Origin: Pseudomonas sp. FeN3W
Lineage (GTDB): Bacteria > Pseudomonadota > Gammaproteobacteria > Pseudomonadales > Pseudomonadaceae
DNA: 64,000 nt
NCBI GenBank assembly: GCA_030263805.2
Contig: CP136010.1
Coordinates: 2,123,001-2,187,000 of the forward strand
Reading direction: 5' to 3'
Shown: positions 1-9,987 of the stretch, piece by piece
How positions within the stretch are numbered: position 1 is the first letter of the stretch
Layout of the letters: the number at the start of each line of letters is the position of its first letter
Made by a program: the position numbers and the translations under genes
The notes under the pieces: generated by a model
Databases searched by the model: none
Told to the model about the DNA's origin: nothing
Seen by the model: the letters and a program-made list of their open reading frames with translations, nothing else

Positions 1-2538
1 TACTACCGCAGCTTCTACAAGCCCAAGGGCATCTGGAATCGCTGGGAGCCCTTGATCCGCAAGAAGGCCGGTCTCGGCGTGCTCGACGTGAACTTCCAGC
101 CCGAGTACTACGACAAGGCGTTCCTGTTCCCCGATCTTGCCGTGGTCGGTGCCGGCCCGGCCGGCCTGGAAGCGGCGCTGAGCGCCGCCGACGCCGGTGC
201 CAAGGTGCTATTGATCGAACAGCAGGCGTATCTGGGCGGCGCCCTGGCCTGGGGTCGTTTTGATGTGGACGGCAAGCGCGCCGAAAGCCTGCGGCAGAAG
301 CTGGTCAGCGCCGTAGAGAGCCATCCGAACATCCAGATCATGCTGGAGGCCACCTGCAATGCCTGGTTTACCGAGCACTACCTGCCGGTGATTCAGGGCA
401 AGCGCCTGTACAAGGTGCGCGCCAGGCAATGCATCGTCGCCGCTGGCGCGTTCGACCAGCCGGTGGTGTTTCGCAACAACGACCTGCCAGGGATCATGCT
501 CACCAGCGCCGCCCAGCGCCTGATCAAGCTCTACGCGGTCCAGCCGGGCCACCGCGGCGTGGTGCTCACTGGCAACGACGACGGCTACCTGGCCGCCCTC
601 GACCTGATCGAGGCCGGCGTGCAGGTCGCCGCACTGGTGGACATGCGCCCGCAGCCCAGCGACAGCAGCCTGCTTGCTGCGGTGCAGGCGCAAGGCATTC
701 GATGCGAGCTGAACAGCACGGTGTACGAGGCGCTGCACACCAGGGGCATGCGCCACGTCAGCGGGGTGGACATCCGCCGCATCGTCGGCAAGGGCCGGGT
801 GGCCGAAAAAAGCCTTCAGCTCGACTGCGACCTCGTCTGCATGTCCGCCGGCTACATGCCGGTCTACCAGTTGCTCTGCCAGGCCGGCGGCAAGCTGGCC
901 TACGACGATAGCCGCGCCACCTTCACCCTGAGCGGCCTGCCCGCCGGGCTACAGGCCGCCGGCTCGGTCAACGGCCGCCACAGCCTCGACAACCTGCTGC
1001 TCGAAGCCCGGGAGGCTGCGACCAGGGCCTGCACCGCCCTGGGCCTGAACCCGCCAACGGTGACCGGCAGCCCGCTCGCCGAGGTATCGCCGAACTTTCC
1101 CTGGCCGATCTTTGCTCATCCCAAGGGCAAGGAATTCGTCGACTTCGACGAAGACCTGCAGGTGCGTGACATCGTCAACGCCACCCGCCACGGCTATCGC
1201 GACGTGCAACTGGTCAAACGCTTTTCCACCGTCGGCATGGGTCCGTCCCAGGGCCGCCATTCGGCGCTGCCCACCGCGCGCCTGGTGGCCGAAGCCACCG
1301 GGCGCAGCGTCAGCGAGACCGGCGTGACCACCGCACGGCCGCCATTCGTGGCCGAGAAGCTCGCCCACGTCGCCGGCCGCGGTTTCGATCCCTACCGGCA
1401 GACGCCGATGCACCACCGCCACCTGGAGCTGGGCGCCAAGATGATGCCTGCCGGTGTCTGGCAGCGCCCCGCCTATTACGGCAAGCCCGAGGAGCGCGAC
1501 GCCTGCATGCAGGCCGAGGCGCGCCACGTGCGCGAGCAGGTCGGCCTGATCGACGTCTCCACCCTCGGCGGGCTGGACGTGCGCGGCCCGGATGCCGCCG
1601 AGTTGCTCAACCGCCTGTACACCTTCGCCTTTCTCAAGCAGCCGGTCGGTCGCTCGCGCTACGCGCTGATGACCGACGAGCAAGGCGTGGTGATCGATGA
1701 CGGCGTCTGCGCGCGCTTCGCCGACGACCATTTCTACGTCACCGCTACCACCAGCGGGGTCGATCGCATCTACCAGCAGATGCTCAAGTGGAACGCCCAA
1801 TGGCGGCTGAACGTGGACGTCACCAACGTCACCGCCGCGCTGGCGGCTGTGAACCTGGCCGGCCCGCTGTCCCGGCAGGTGCTGCGCAAGGTCTGTCATG
1901 ACGTCGATCTGTCCGCCGACGCCTTTCCCTATCTCGGCGTGCGCCTGGGCACCGTGCTCGGCATCCCCGCCCGGCTGATGCGCGTCGGCTTCGTCGGCGA
2001 GTTGGGCTACGAGATTCACGTCCCGGCGCGCTACGGCGAGTACCTCTGGGATTCGCTGATGCAGGCCGGCGAGAAGGACGGCATCCGCCCGTTCGGCGTC
2101 GAGACCCAGCGCCTGCTGCGTCTGGAAAAGGGCCACGTGATCATCAGCCAGGACACCGACGGCATGACCACCCCGGCCGAGATCGACATGACCTGGGCCA
2201 TCGCCCGCAGCAAGCCGTTCTTCGTCGGCAAACGCTCGGTGGAGATTCTGGAAAAGCAGCCGCTGCGCCGCAAGCTGGTCGGCTTCACCCTGCCCAAGGG
2301 CGCCAGCCAGCCACTGGAAGGGCATCTGGTGCTGAACGGGCCGGACATTTCCGGCAACGTCACCTCCTGTGAATACAGCCAGACCCTCGGCCAGATCATC
2401 GGCCTGGCCTATGCCGGCGCGCACCAGGCCGAGCCCGGCAGTCTCATTCCCATTCGCGTCGAAGGCGGCGAAGTGGTCCAGGCGACCGTCGTCAAGCTGC
2501 CGTTCTTCGATCCCCAGAACCAACGTCAGGAGCTGTAA
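1..2538 (+). CDS. Sarcosine oxidase alpha subunit-like flavoprotein, 5' end outside window
   Basis: The frame is open from base 1, before any start codon, so the N-terminus lies upstream. About 845 residues are visible; the family usually has about 1000, so roughly the [2Fe-2S] domain is missing. Near residue 45 a Rossmann motif (VVGAGPAGLEAAL) marks the FAD/NAD fold. From about residue 460 to the end the sequence is GcvT-like (GFVGELGYEIHVP), the folate-binding half of heterotetrameric sarcosine oxidase alpha. By family, it oxidatively demethylates sarcosine or a related N-methyl amine in the cytoplasm and passes the one-carbon unit to tetrahydrofolate. The stop lies 2 bp before a gamma-like subunit, so the two are probably co-transcribed. 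The exact substrate cannot be told. Confidence 0.85.
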   Translation, partial: YYRSFYKPKGIWNRWEPLIRKKAGLGVLDVNFQPEYYDKAFLFPDLAVVGAGPAGLEAALSAADAGAKVLLIEQQAYLGGALAWGRFDVDGKRAESLRQKLVSAVESHPNIQIMLEATCNAWFTEHYLPVIQGKRLYKVRARQCIVAAGAFDQPVVFRNNDLPGIMLTSAAQRLIKLYAVQPGHRGVVLTGNDDGYLAALDLIEAGVQVAALVDMRPQPSDSSLLAAVQAQGIRCELNSTVYEALHTRGMRHVSGVDIRRIVGKGRVAEKSLQLDCDLVCMSAGYMPVYQLLCQAGGKLAYDDSRATFTLSGLPAGLQAAGSVNGRHSLDNLLLEAREAATRACTALGLNPPTVTGSPLAEVSPNFPWPIFAHPKGKEFVDFDEDLQVRDIVNATRHGYRDVQLVKRFSTVGMGPSQGRHSALPTARLVAEATGRSVSETGVTTARPPFVAEKLAHVAGRGFDPYRQTPMHHRHLELGAKMMPAGVWQRPAYYGKPEERDACMQAEARHVREQVGLIDVSTLGGLDVRGPDAAELLNRLYTFAFLKQPVGRSRYALMTDEQGVVIDDGVCARFADDHFYVTATTSGVDRIYQQMLKWNAQWRLNVDVTNVTAALAAVNLAGPLSRQVLRKVCHDVDLSADAFPYLGVRLGTVLGIPARLMRVGFVGELGYEIHVPARYGEYLWDSLMQAGEKDGIRPFGVETQRLLRLEKGHVIISQDTDGMTTPAEIDMTWAIARSKPFFVGKRSVEILEKQPLRRKLVGFTLPKGASQPLEGHLVLNGPDISGNVTSCEYSQTLGQIIGLAYAGAHQAEPGSLIPIRVEGGEVVQATVVKLPFFDPQNQRQEL

Positions 2539-2540
2539 GC

Positions 2541-3218
2541 ATGCAGGCACTCGATCCCCAGCATTTCACGGAACGCAGTCCGCTCTACCGCAAGCATGCC
2601 GGCGCCTGTTTCGGCCAGCTCGGCGACAGCGCGATCGTTACCAGCTACGGCGGCGACGAAACCGCCCAGGCCGAGCGCTGCGGCCTGCTCGACCTCACCA
2701 ACCTGGCACGGGTGGGCTTTCGCGGGGCAGAAGCCGCCGCCTGGCTGGAGCGTTGCGGCTTCAGCCTGCCGTCCGCACCCAACCGGGTCGTCACCCAGGC
2801 CGACGGCAGCCACGTAGCGCGGCTGTCGCAGACCGAGTACCTGCTGCTCGGCAGCCTGACGGACGCCGGCAAGCGCGTCGCGCGTGCGGAAGCCGACTGG
2901 ACCTTCGGCACCAGCGCCGTTTACCTGCTGCCGCGCCAGGACAGCCATGCCTGGCTGCTGCTGACTGGAGCGCACGTCGCCGAGGTGATGGCCAAGCTCT
3001 GCGGCGTCGACCTGCGCGCCGAAGCCTTTGCACGCGGTGCGGTGGCGCAAACCTCGGCGGCGCGGATCAACGTGATGGTGCTCAACACCGGCAGCTGCGC
3101 TCTGCCCGGCTTCCATATCCTCTGCGACCGCGCCTCGGCGAGCTATCTCTGGGACGCGCTGCTCGACGCCATGGCCGAGTTCGGTGGCAAGCCGGTAGGC
3201 ATGGACGCTCTGGCATGA
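2541..3218 (+). CDS. Sarcosine oxidase gamma subunit-like protein
   Basis: A 225-residue protein starting 2 bp after the alpha-like gene, with GAGCTG before the ATG. It has the short GcvT-related fold of sarcosine oxidase gamma (SoxG) subunits: an early CGLLDLTNLARVGFRG segment, a central YLLLG strand and a C-terminal FHILCDRASASYLWDALLDA segment. Gamma subunits pack against alpha and help form the folate-side active site. The tight spacing supports one complex. No beta or delta subunit is visible; these would lie upstream of the window if the operon is standard. Substrate is unknown; the assignment rests on fold-level similarity and gene order. Confidence 0.7.
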   Translation: MQALDPQHFTERSPLYRKHAGACFGQLGDSAIVTSYGGDETAQAERCGLLDLTNLARVGFRGAEAAAWLERCGFSLPSAPNRVVTQADGSHVARLSQTEYLLLGSLTDAGKRVARAEADWTFGTSAVYLLPRQDSHAWLLLTGAHVAEVMAKLCGVDLRAEAFARGAVAQTSAARINVMVLNTGSCALPGFHILCDRASASYLWDALLDAMAEFGGKPVGMDALA

Positions 3219-3362
3219 AGCAGCTGTCGCCGGGCGGCCATGGTCAAGCTCGTTCGCCCGGCGACCGTACCCAGCGGCAGCAAGCGCCGTATTGATCATC
3301 CAAGCCAACCGGCCCGAGGAACCCATCTGCCGCCCATCTCACAGCCATCACACGGAGGTCCC

Positions 3363-4232
3363 ATGACAGCCGCAAACGCCGAGTTACCGGAAAACGACTA
3401 TTGGGTGCCTGCGCTGCAACGCGGCCTGCGCATCCTCGAAATGTTCGATGGCGTGCAGCGCACCCTCGGCTCCAACGAAATCGCCGCCCGCCTCGGCGTC
3501 AGCGTTTCAGCGATCTACCGGATCCTTTTCACGCTTTCGGAGATGGGCTACCTGCGCAAGATCGACCGCAACACCTACGAACTGGGCACCCAGGTGATCA
3601 GCAACGGCTTCAGCTATCTCGCCAGTCGCGATATCGTCGATGTCGCCATGCCGCTGCTGAACACCCTGCGTGACAAGACCTCCCTGTCCTGCCACCTGGC
3701 CATCCGCGAGCAGACCGAATCGCTGTACCTTTACCGCGCCTTCGCCGCCCAGCGCCTGTCGGTGAACATCCCCATCGGCACGCGCATCCCCTGCCACTGC
3801 ACGGCGATGGGCCGCATCCTGCTCAGCGAACTGCCCGCCGAGACCCTGGATCAGCTCTACCAGCGCGTGCGCCTGGACGACTACCCACCACCCGCGCCCA
3901 AATCCCTGCCGGAACTGGCACAGTTGCTTGGCGAAGACCGCGAACGCGGCTGGGTCCTGCATCGGTCGGACTACTCCACCGCCATTGCCTCCGCGGTGCG
4001 CGACCATACCGGCAGCATCGTCGCGGCGATCAACCTCTCGGGTCCCGAGGCAGTCCTGGACAACGAAGCGGTGCGATCACAGTGCTTGCAGTTGCTTCTG
4101 CATACCGCAGGCGAGATTTCCGCGCAGCTTGGCAGTGGTTATGGTGACGGCCTTGCGGGTCAGAACGCCAGGAGCGTCAGCGAAACGAGGCCATGCGCGC
4201 CGAAGTCGACTTTCCCCTGGAGGCGAGACTGA
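3363..4232 (+). CDS. IclR-family transcriptional regulator
   Basis: The start at 3363 is chosen because GGAGG lies just before it; the frame stays open upstream to 3240 but with non-protein-like sequence. The product has 289 residues. A winged helix-turn-helix spans about residues 15-75 (LRILEMFDG, LGSNEIAARLGVSVSAIYR). The IclR effector domain follows, with the typical IPCHCTAMGRILLS segment near residue 140 and a C-terminal VRDHTGSIVAAINLSGP. It probably controls the upstream sarcosine-oxidase-like genes; that link is inferred from adjacency. Its last 11 codons overlap the start of the downstream chimeric frame. Confidence 0.88.
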   Translation: MTAANAELPENDYWVPALQRGLRILEMFDGVQRTLGSNEIAARLGVSVSAIYRILFTLSEMGYLRKIDRNTYELGTQVISNGFSYLASRDIVDVAMPLLNTLRDKTSLSCHLAIREQTESLYLYRAFAAQRLSVNIPIGTRIPCHCTAMGRILLSELPAETLDQLYQRVRLDDYPPPAPKSLPELAQLLGEDRERGWVLHRSDYSTAIASAVRDHTGSIVAAINLSGPEAVLDNEAVRSQCLQLLLHTAGEISAQLGSGYGDGLAGQNARSVSETRPCAPKSTFPWRRD

Positions 4233-4270
4233 TTCGGCCTTTGAACAAACCTTGTGCTGGATGTCGGCAA

Positions 4271-6298
4271 ATGGATTTGAAGCAGCTGGAATTCCTGGTG
4301 GCGCTCGACGAAACGCGGCATTTCAGCCAGACGGCGGCGCGCTGCCACGTTAGCCAGCCGACCCTGTCGATGCGCCTGCGCAGCCTGGACCGCTACGCCA
4401 CTCTGAACACCACCGATCCCGCCGAACCGCACGACGCACACGCTGCGCTGCTGGCCGAGGAATGCGCGCTGGCCATCAGCTACAACGGTCTGAACCATGC
4501 CGTGATGATGGTGACGCCGCAGGATCTGGAAGAGTTCGTCGTCGGCTTCAGCCTCGCTGGCGGGCTGATCGAGCGACTCGATGACCTGCGTGACCTGCGC
4601 CTGCTCGGCGACGGCAGCGCCCGCCGCGCGGAGGTGCAGGTCAGCCCGCGGGCGTTCTGGACACTCAAGCAGCAGCGTCGCCAGCTCGCCGGCACCAGCG
4701 GCTGCGGGCTCAACTTCATCAGCCGGCCAATTCCGGATAAGTGGGAAACCACCCTGCAGGAGCGTGTCACCTTCGCGCCCGGCGGGCGCCAGCTGTACGA
4801 CAGCTACCTGGGCACCGGTGGGCGCCTGACCGACAACTTCGGCCTGCAGCTGGACGTCAACACCATCAGTGGCGAGTACGGTCGCGAGCATTCTGAGACC
4901 GATGTGCAGAACTACCGCCTGCGCGGCCAGTGGGATATCGATGACAGCCGCAGCCTGAGTTTCGGCGTGCAGCGCTACATCGCCGACATGGACCTGGCCG
5001 GCGCCCTCAGCGTGGCCGACTACAAGGACGACCCGCGGCAGTCGACCCGCAAGCTCGATCGTTTCGAAGGCGACAGCGACCGCGTCTGGGGCACCTATAC
5101 TCAATACCTCGGCGCCATGGGCCCGTTCGACGACGTGGAATTCAGCTGGACCAACTTCGCCCAGCACAGCTATCGCAACTTTGTTGTCGGGCTGCCCTTC
5201 GCGCCGGATGCCACGCCGACCACCCTGCAGGATGCTCCCCGCGACTTCCGTGTCTGGGGCAGCGAGCCGCGCCTGAGCCTCGGCATCGACGGTGATGGCG
5301 TCAGCCAGACCTGGCTGCTTGGCGCCCGCCTGGTCAAGGAAAACGTCGACTTCGATGTCGACCGTCTGAACCTGAATACCGGCGCCACAAGCGTGGTGCG
5401 CGACTGGGTATTCGATACCAAGGGCCAGGCCGCCTATGTGAGCAACGAAATCAAGCTGCTCGACGACCGCCTGACCCTCACCCCCGGCGTGCGCTATGAG
5501 CACGCCAAGATGGAGTACGCCGACGGCGTCAGCGGCATCGAGCGCAAGACCGTGGCCGAAGAGTGGCTGCCCGGTCTGAGCATCGGCTACCAGGCCAGCG
5601 ACGACTGGTTCGTCTACGCCAACGCGCAGCGCTCGCTGCGGGTGCCTCAGGTGTTCCAGATCGTCAGGGATGGCGTGGTGCAGGCGGAAATCTCGCGCAA
5701 CTACGAGACCGGCGTGCGCTTCACCCCACAGGACAACCTGCGCATCGACTTCGGCCTGTACCGCATCGACTTCGACGACCAGATCGTGTTCGCCAACAGC
5801 CGCTTCCAGAATCTCGGCAGCACCCGCCACCAGGGGATCGAGACCGAGGTGTTCTGGACGCCGGCCGCGCTGCCAACCCTCGACCTGCACGCCGGCTACG
5901 CCTACCTCGATGCCGAGCTGCGCACCGGCGACTTCAAGGGCAACGAGGTGCCGTACAGCTCCAAGCACCAGTTCACCGTCGATGGTCGTTACCGCTTCGC
6001 CGAGTTCTGGACCTACAGCCTGGATGGCCTCTACGTCAGCAGCGCCTATACCGACGACGCCAACAGCGCCGAGGAGAATGCCAGCGCCTCAGTAGGCGAG
6101 CTGCCCGCCTACTGGATCTGGAACACCGCCATCGAGCGCGAGTTCAAGCTGCAGGACGACAGCGTGCTGACCGCCTCGGCCGGCATCAGCAACCTGTTCG
6201 ACCGCCAGTACTACTTCCGCGGCATCGACACCAGTCCCGAGGGACGCCAGCCAGCACCGGGCCGTACCCTGACACTGGGGGTGAACTACCGCTTCTGA
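4271..6298 (+). pseudogene. In-frame chimera: LysR N-terminus + FdhD piece + TonB-dependent receptor
   Basis: One uninterrupted frame joins three unrelated protein parts. Codons from 4271 to about 4390 encode a LysR helix-turn-helix (MDLKQLEFLVALDE, TQ-like SQPTLSMRLRSLD). About 4391-4711 encodes an FdhD-like segment (LAISYNGLNHAVMMVTPQDL to GTSGCG). From about 4712 the sequence is a TonB-dependent receptor starting late in its plug (NFISRPIPDKWETTL) and running through the whole beta-barrel to a terminal YRF. The receptor has no signal peptide, TonB box or most of its plug, so export and transport are unlikely. The frame also stays open upstream to 4193. It is best explained by two deletions that happened to keep frame. 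Confidence 0.85.
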
Positions 6299-6320
6299 TC
6301 GCCTAGTCGTCCTGCCTCAT

Positions 6321-6341
6321 CCCCTGGCGTCACGCCAGGGG
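6321..6341. terminator. Hairpin between convergent genes
   Basis: A perfect 9-bp stem (CCCCTGGCG / CGCCAGGGG) with a 3-base loop lies 22 bp after the receptor stop and 7 bp before the end of the opposing LysE relic. It can serve both strands, though the following T-tract is weak (CCTCATTT). Confidence 0.55.
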
Positions 6342-6348
6342 CCTCATT

Positions 6349-6640
6349 TCACGCGCCCGGCTGCAACGTCGGTACCGTATTCGAAGCCATCAGCCTCACT
6401 GCGAACGCCACCAGCACGCCACCCTGTCAGCCGATCCAGCGCCCTAGTCAGTCCACGCCGGCGCAGCAGTCTGCCGAGCGGAATGGTTGCGGCGATCAGG
6501 ATGGCGAACCCGCCCAGGGTCAGTAATACGTGAAGGCCTGAGAGGAACGAGTACGCCGCCACATCCGCACCGGGCGGAACGAACTGGGGCACAAAGGTGA
6601 CGTAGAACACACGGCCTCGGGGTATTCAGACGGACAGCTG
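6349..6640 (-). pseudogene. LysE/RhtB-family exporter, C-terminal relic
   Basis: The minus strand encodes the last part of a LysE-type amino-acid exporter: YPEAVFYVTFVPQFVPPGAD followed by a membrane segment (HVLLTLGGFAILIAATIPL) and RALDRLTG. The first ~120 residues expected for this family are missing. After RLTG the frame must shift to read VLVAFAVRLMAS, the normal family ending, with a stop at 6349-6351. It is therefore 5'-truncated and frameshifted. Its loss adjoins the IS1182-type insertion. Confidence 0.7.
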
Positions 6641-6742
6641 TCGCGCGCCGATACCCTGGCGATCTGCCAACCAACGCCGATTCGAGAGCCACTTCGGGCT
6701 CAAGCGAAACAGGGACAGATTTATTTATTGGGCTGACTGTCC

Positions 6743-8369
6743 GCTTGTGGCCGATTCTGTTGAAAAAGTAGCGACCTCCCCATGCCGTTGGCAAAATTGC
6801 TTTGTCAGCGGGCGTGGAGGCGAACAGCATGATGGGACAGTTACCGGGAGGACAGCAGCGCCTGTTCTACTCGTTCAATCTCGAAGATCACGTCCCGGCC
6901 CAACATCTCCTGCGCAGCATCGACCAGTGCCTGGATCTCAGTGATCTGCGCGCCTATCTGGCGGATTTCTATAGTCCCATCGGGCGTCCCTCGATTGACC
7001 CGGAATTGATGGTGCGCATGCTGGTCGTCGGCTACTGCTATGGCATTCGTTCCGAGCGGCGATTGTGCGAAGAGGTGCACCTGAACCTGGCCTATCGCTG
7101 GTTCTGCCGGCTGGGTCTGGAAGACGAAGTACCTAATCACTCGACCTTCTCGAAGAATCGCCATGGCCGTTTCCGTGACAGCGATCTGTTCCGCTGGTTG
7201 TTCAATGAAGTGCTGCGGCGCTGCATGGCAGCCGGCCTAGTCAAGGGCGAAGGTTTCGCCGTCGACGCCAGCATCATCAAGGCGGATGCCAGCCGGCAAC
7301 GTGGGGTGGTGGGAGATGAAGTCGATTGGAGCGATCCAAAGCTCAGCAGCCGCGCCGTGCGCGAGTACCTCGAAGCACTTGATGAAGATGCGTTGGCTGA
7401 GGCTCTTCCCAAGAAGATTTCGCTCACCGATCCTCAGTCCCGTTGGACAGCAGCACCAGGCGGCCCGGCCTTCTTTGCCTACTCCACAAATTACCTGATC
7501 GACACTGAGCACGGTGTGATCATGGATGTGGAAGCGACCCCGGCGCACCGTACCACCGAAGTCGACTCGACCAGGACGATGGTCGAGCGTGTCGAAGCGC
7601 AGTTCGACCTCACACCGGAACGCCTCATCGGCGACACCGCCTATGGCACTGCCCCGATGCTGGCCTGGATGGTCGAAGAGAAGGACATCGAGCCGCATGT
7701 GCCGGTGTGGGACAAGACTGAGCGCAAGGACGACAGTCTCTCCAGTAACGACTTCCACTGGAATCAGGAAGCCAATGAATATCGCTGCCCAACCGGCAAA
7801 CCGCTACGCAGTGAATGGCGCGCCTTCACCCAGAAAAGATCGCGGGTAACCAAGGCCAACACCATCATCTACCGCTCCAGCCAAACCGACTGCGTCACCT
7901 GTCCGTTGAAAGCGAAATGCTGCCCCAACACACCGAATCGGAAGATCGTTCGCAGCATCCATGAGGCTGCCCGCGATGTGGCTCGACGCATCGCCAAGAC
8001 ACCGGAATACCTCGTCTCACGTTGCGAACGGAAGAAGGTGGAGATGCTTTTCGCCCATCTTAAACGGATCATGAAACTCGACCGTTTACGACTGCGTGGC
8101 CTGACAGGCGCCACTGACGAATTCACCATGGCTGCGATGGTGCAGAACCTGCGCCGCATGGCCAAGCTTTTGCCTCAAGGGCCACCGCTCACGGGATAGG
8201 TACGCCTGTGGCGAGCAGAAACCCTCGAATTAACCCTCAAACCTGAGCAAGGACGCTCAGTGAAACGCCGAAAGGTAACTTGAAGTGGCTTGCAGCCACT
8301 TCGACAGCAGGTACATCCGACCGCCTTGCTGCCGCTAAACCTACTTTTTCAACAGAATCGGCCGCAAGC
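6743..8369 (+). mobile_element. IS1182-type insertion sequence, complete
   Basis: Ends are 29-bp inverted repeats at 6743-6771 and 8341-8369 with one mismatch; both contain the core GATTCTGTTGAAAAAGTAG. Between them lies a single transposase gene. Total length is 1627 bp, normal for this family. No clear target duplication is seen in the flanks. A truncated second copy, in opposite orientation, lies at 40704-41016. Confidence 0.9.
6829..8199 (+). CDS. IS1182-family transposase
   Basis: A 456-residue DDE transposase. The N-terminal DUF772-type region (residues 1-105) carries SPIGRPSIDPELMVRMLVVG and NHSTFSKNRHGRFR. The catalytic RNase H-like core follows with VDASIIKADASR (first Asp), LIGDTAYGTAPMLAW (second Asp) and ERKKVEMLFAHLKRIMKL (Glu). 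A cysteine cluster (CVTCPLKAKCCP) lies between, as usual in this family. The start at 6829 gives the same N-terminus (MMGQLPGGQQ) as the second, truncated copy. The gene appears intact. Confidence 0.92.
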   Translation: MMGQLPGGQQRLFYSFNLEDHVPAQHLLRSIDQCLDLSDLRAYLADFYSPIGRPSIDPELMVRMLVVGYCYGIRSERRLCEEVHLNLAYRWFCRLGLEDEVPNHSTFSKNRHGRFRDSDLFRWLFNEVLRRCMAAGLVKGEGFAVDASIIKADASRQRGVVGDEVDWSDPKLSSRAVREYLEALDEDALAEALPKKISLTDPQSRWTAAPGGPAFFAYSTNYLIDTEHGVIMDVEATPAHRTTEVDSTRTMVERVEAQFDLTPERLIGDTAYGTAPMLAWMVEEKDIEPHVPVWDKTERKDDSLSSNDFHWNQEANEYRCPTGKPLRSEWRAFTQKRSRVTKANTIIYRSSQTDCVTCPLKAKCCPNTPNRKIVRSIHEAARDVARRIAKTPEYLVSRCERKKVEMLFAHLKRIMKLDRLRLRGLTGATDEFTMAAMVQNLRRMAKLLPQGPPLTG

Positions 8370-8523
8370 TGCCGGTGAGCGACACCCATGTGTCCAAGAT
8401 TACGTAACAGATACCTGAGCGTTGACGACGTAAAGGTGGAAACCGCTATCAAAACCAGAGCTAGATACAAACGCTCTATAGCCTAAGGAATTCATGATTG
8501 TCCGCTGAAATGACCACATCACC

Positions 8524-9417
8524 TCAGCCGTCAGCGACCTCAGTCCTACGATCCAAGTCTCGCTGATCATTAAGAGCCACGGCGTCCGCACGCATTCGAG
8601 CAGGCACTGTATCTCTCACCTTTGAAAAGTCAGCATCGCTTGCAGGCTTAACCTTAACCGCTTCTGCACGTCCAAATCTTTTATCGCCATAGCGGCTAAT
8701 CGAATCGGTAGCCTGGTGCCCCATGACGTATGCCATTTCTATTGCGGACATGCCTGAGGCTTTCAGATTTGAGCCGAACTGGTGACGAAGTGTGTACATA
8801 CTCGGCACCTTCCTCCTACCGAATAGCTCAGTAGCGACTTGGTGAAGCGCAACGCGTATTGAATCCATACTGCGCGGCTGACATTTAAAAGCAGCGAGAG
8901 CGTTTCTCAAGATATTGCAGACGTCTCCATCAGCCTCAAGCGTTCGGCTAGCGCCGCGTAAACCGTTGTGGCTAAGCTTTGCACCGGATATATGGATGCG
9001 CCGGCCATCGATAGAAATTCCGTTAAGCTCGCATGGTCGCGCTCCGGTAAGAGATATCACCATTAAAGCTCCCGCTTCGACAGGCATATCTCGTTCAGCC
9101 AGACACCGTAGCCACGCTTCGAAATCAGCGGTAGAAAGCTTCTGCGGACGTCGCTGCTTTTTCTTTCGCGGCAGATTTAACACAGTGACCGGATTGAGCG
9201 TACGATTGATTTCTTGGGCAGCCCAGAAATTTCCTCGATGCTTTTGATCAAACGCCAAAGCGTTACGTAGGCGCCGATAATAATCCGGGCGGTAATCAGG
9301 GGCCGCCCGTAGTAAAGCACCAATAATATTGAGCTCATCAAGCTCAACGCCCTGCATCCGAGTCGCATAAAAATTACTGGCCAAACTAATATAGGCGCTT
9401 TGAGTCTCTGCATTCAT
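8524..9417 (-). CDS. Tyrosine recombinase/integrase, left copy
   Basis: A 297-residue tyrosine recombinase. Visible catalytic features are the first Arg (TGARPCEL), a Lys-containing loop (ISGAKLSHNGL), box II (YTLRHQFG), the second His (VMGHQATD) and the nucleophile region (SISRYGD). The first His of the usual HxxR motif is replaced (M-Y-T-L-R). A near-identical copy, also on the minus strand, lies at 62742-63635. Upstream similarity between the copies extends to a shared 16-bp sequence and then stops. The gene probably catalysed insertion of an element lying to its left, now mostly lost. It is intact as read. Confidence 0.88.
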   Translation of the reverse strand: MNAETQSAYISLASNFYATRMQGVELDELNIIGALLRAAPDYRPDYYRRLRNALAFDQKHRGNFWAAQEINRTLNPVTVLNLPRKKKQRRPQKLSTADFEAWLRCLAERDMPVEAGALMVISLTGARPCELNGISIDGRRIHISGAKLSHNGLRGASRTLEADGDVCNILRNALAAFKCQPRSMDSIRVALHQVATELFGRRKVPSMYTLRHQFGSNLKASGMSAIEMAYVMGHQATDSISRYGDKRFGRAEAVKVKPASDADFSKVRDTVPARMRADAVALNDQRDLDRRTEVADG

Positions 9418-9581
9418 ATTATTCTTCTAATTATTATTTGCGTGACACATGCCACACAATCAATTATTGCAAATACGAAAACAAAAAAACAACAACCAGA
9501 GCATTATTTTTTATATAACCCCAAAAGCCAAACATTGCAAAGGTGCAAAAATTCTATCCTTTCTATATCGCATTCCGGACT

Positions 9582-9597
9582 TTGGTTCGTTGGCCAA
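9582..9597. other. Candidate attachment site (left)
   Basis: The 16-bp sequence TTGGTTCGTTGGCCAA lies 165 bp upstream of the left integrase start. An identical copy lies 158 bp upstream of the right integrase at 63793-63808. Similarity between the integrase regions ends at this sequence, as expected for a recombination core. The role is inferred. Confidence 0.45.
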
Positions 9598-9987
9598 GGA
9601 CGAACCATGTTACCTGACCCCACAAGACGACCCGCCGGGAGCAGCACATAGACCGGCTGAACAGCGCTGGGTATGAGCAGGTGCTTCCACTCTTTCAGCC
9701 GATTCACATTTTAAAATGCGAGAACCAAGTAGAGTAATTTTAAATTGCGCTCACAGCCTGGGTCGGCGACGGACTGGCGCAATCGCTTACCGAGACACCA
9801 CTGCCCACGACATACTGCTTATGCCACTTTTAAATTATGGGTTTTGGATCGGACACTCATTAGATAGCCAGCCGAACGGCCTCCGAGGCGTTAACCATAA
9901 GCTGTATAAAAATACAGTATAGCCTATTGCCTTTTTAAAGCGGAGCAACTTAGAATAATGAACAGAACAACAACCTGAGGAAAAAAC
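9598..9987. other. Non-coding stretch
   Basis: No credible gene. It is AT-richer than its surroundings and leads into the promoter of the 9988 gene; CCTGAGGAAAAAAC provides the ribosome-binding site of that gene. Confidence 0.5.

Noticed and set aside
949..2550. 533-codon minus-strand open frame
   Set aside because: It lies wholly opposite the sarcosine-oxidase-like gene and has no family; a high-GC antisense artefact.
4160..5968. 602-codon minus-strand open frame
   Set aside because: Antisense to the chimeric receptor frame, with repetitive Val/Ala/Gly composition and no family.
6700..6735. ACAGGGACAGATTTATTT, a string seen near REP/RAYT repeats
   Set aside because: A single copy without a hairpin or RAYT gene; too little to call.
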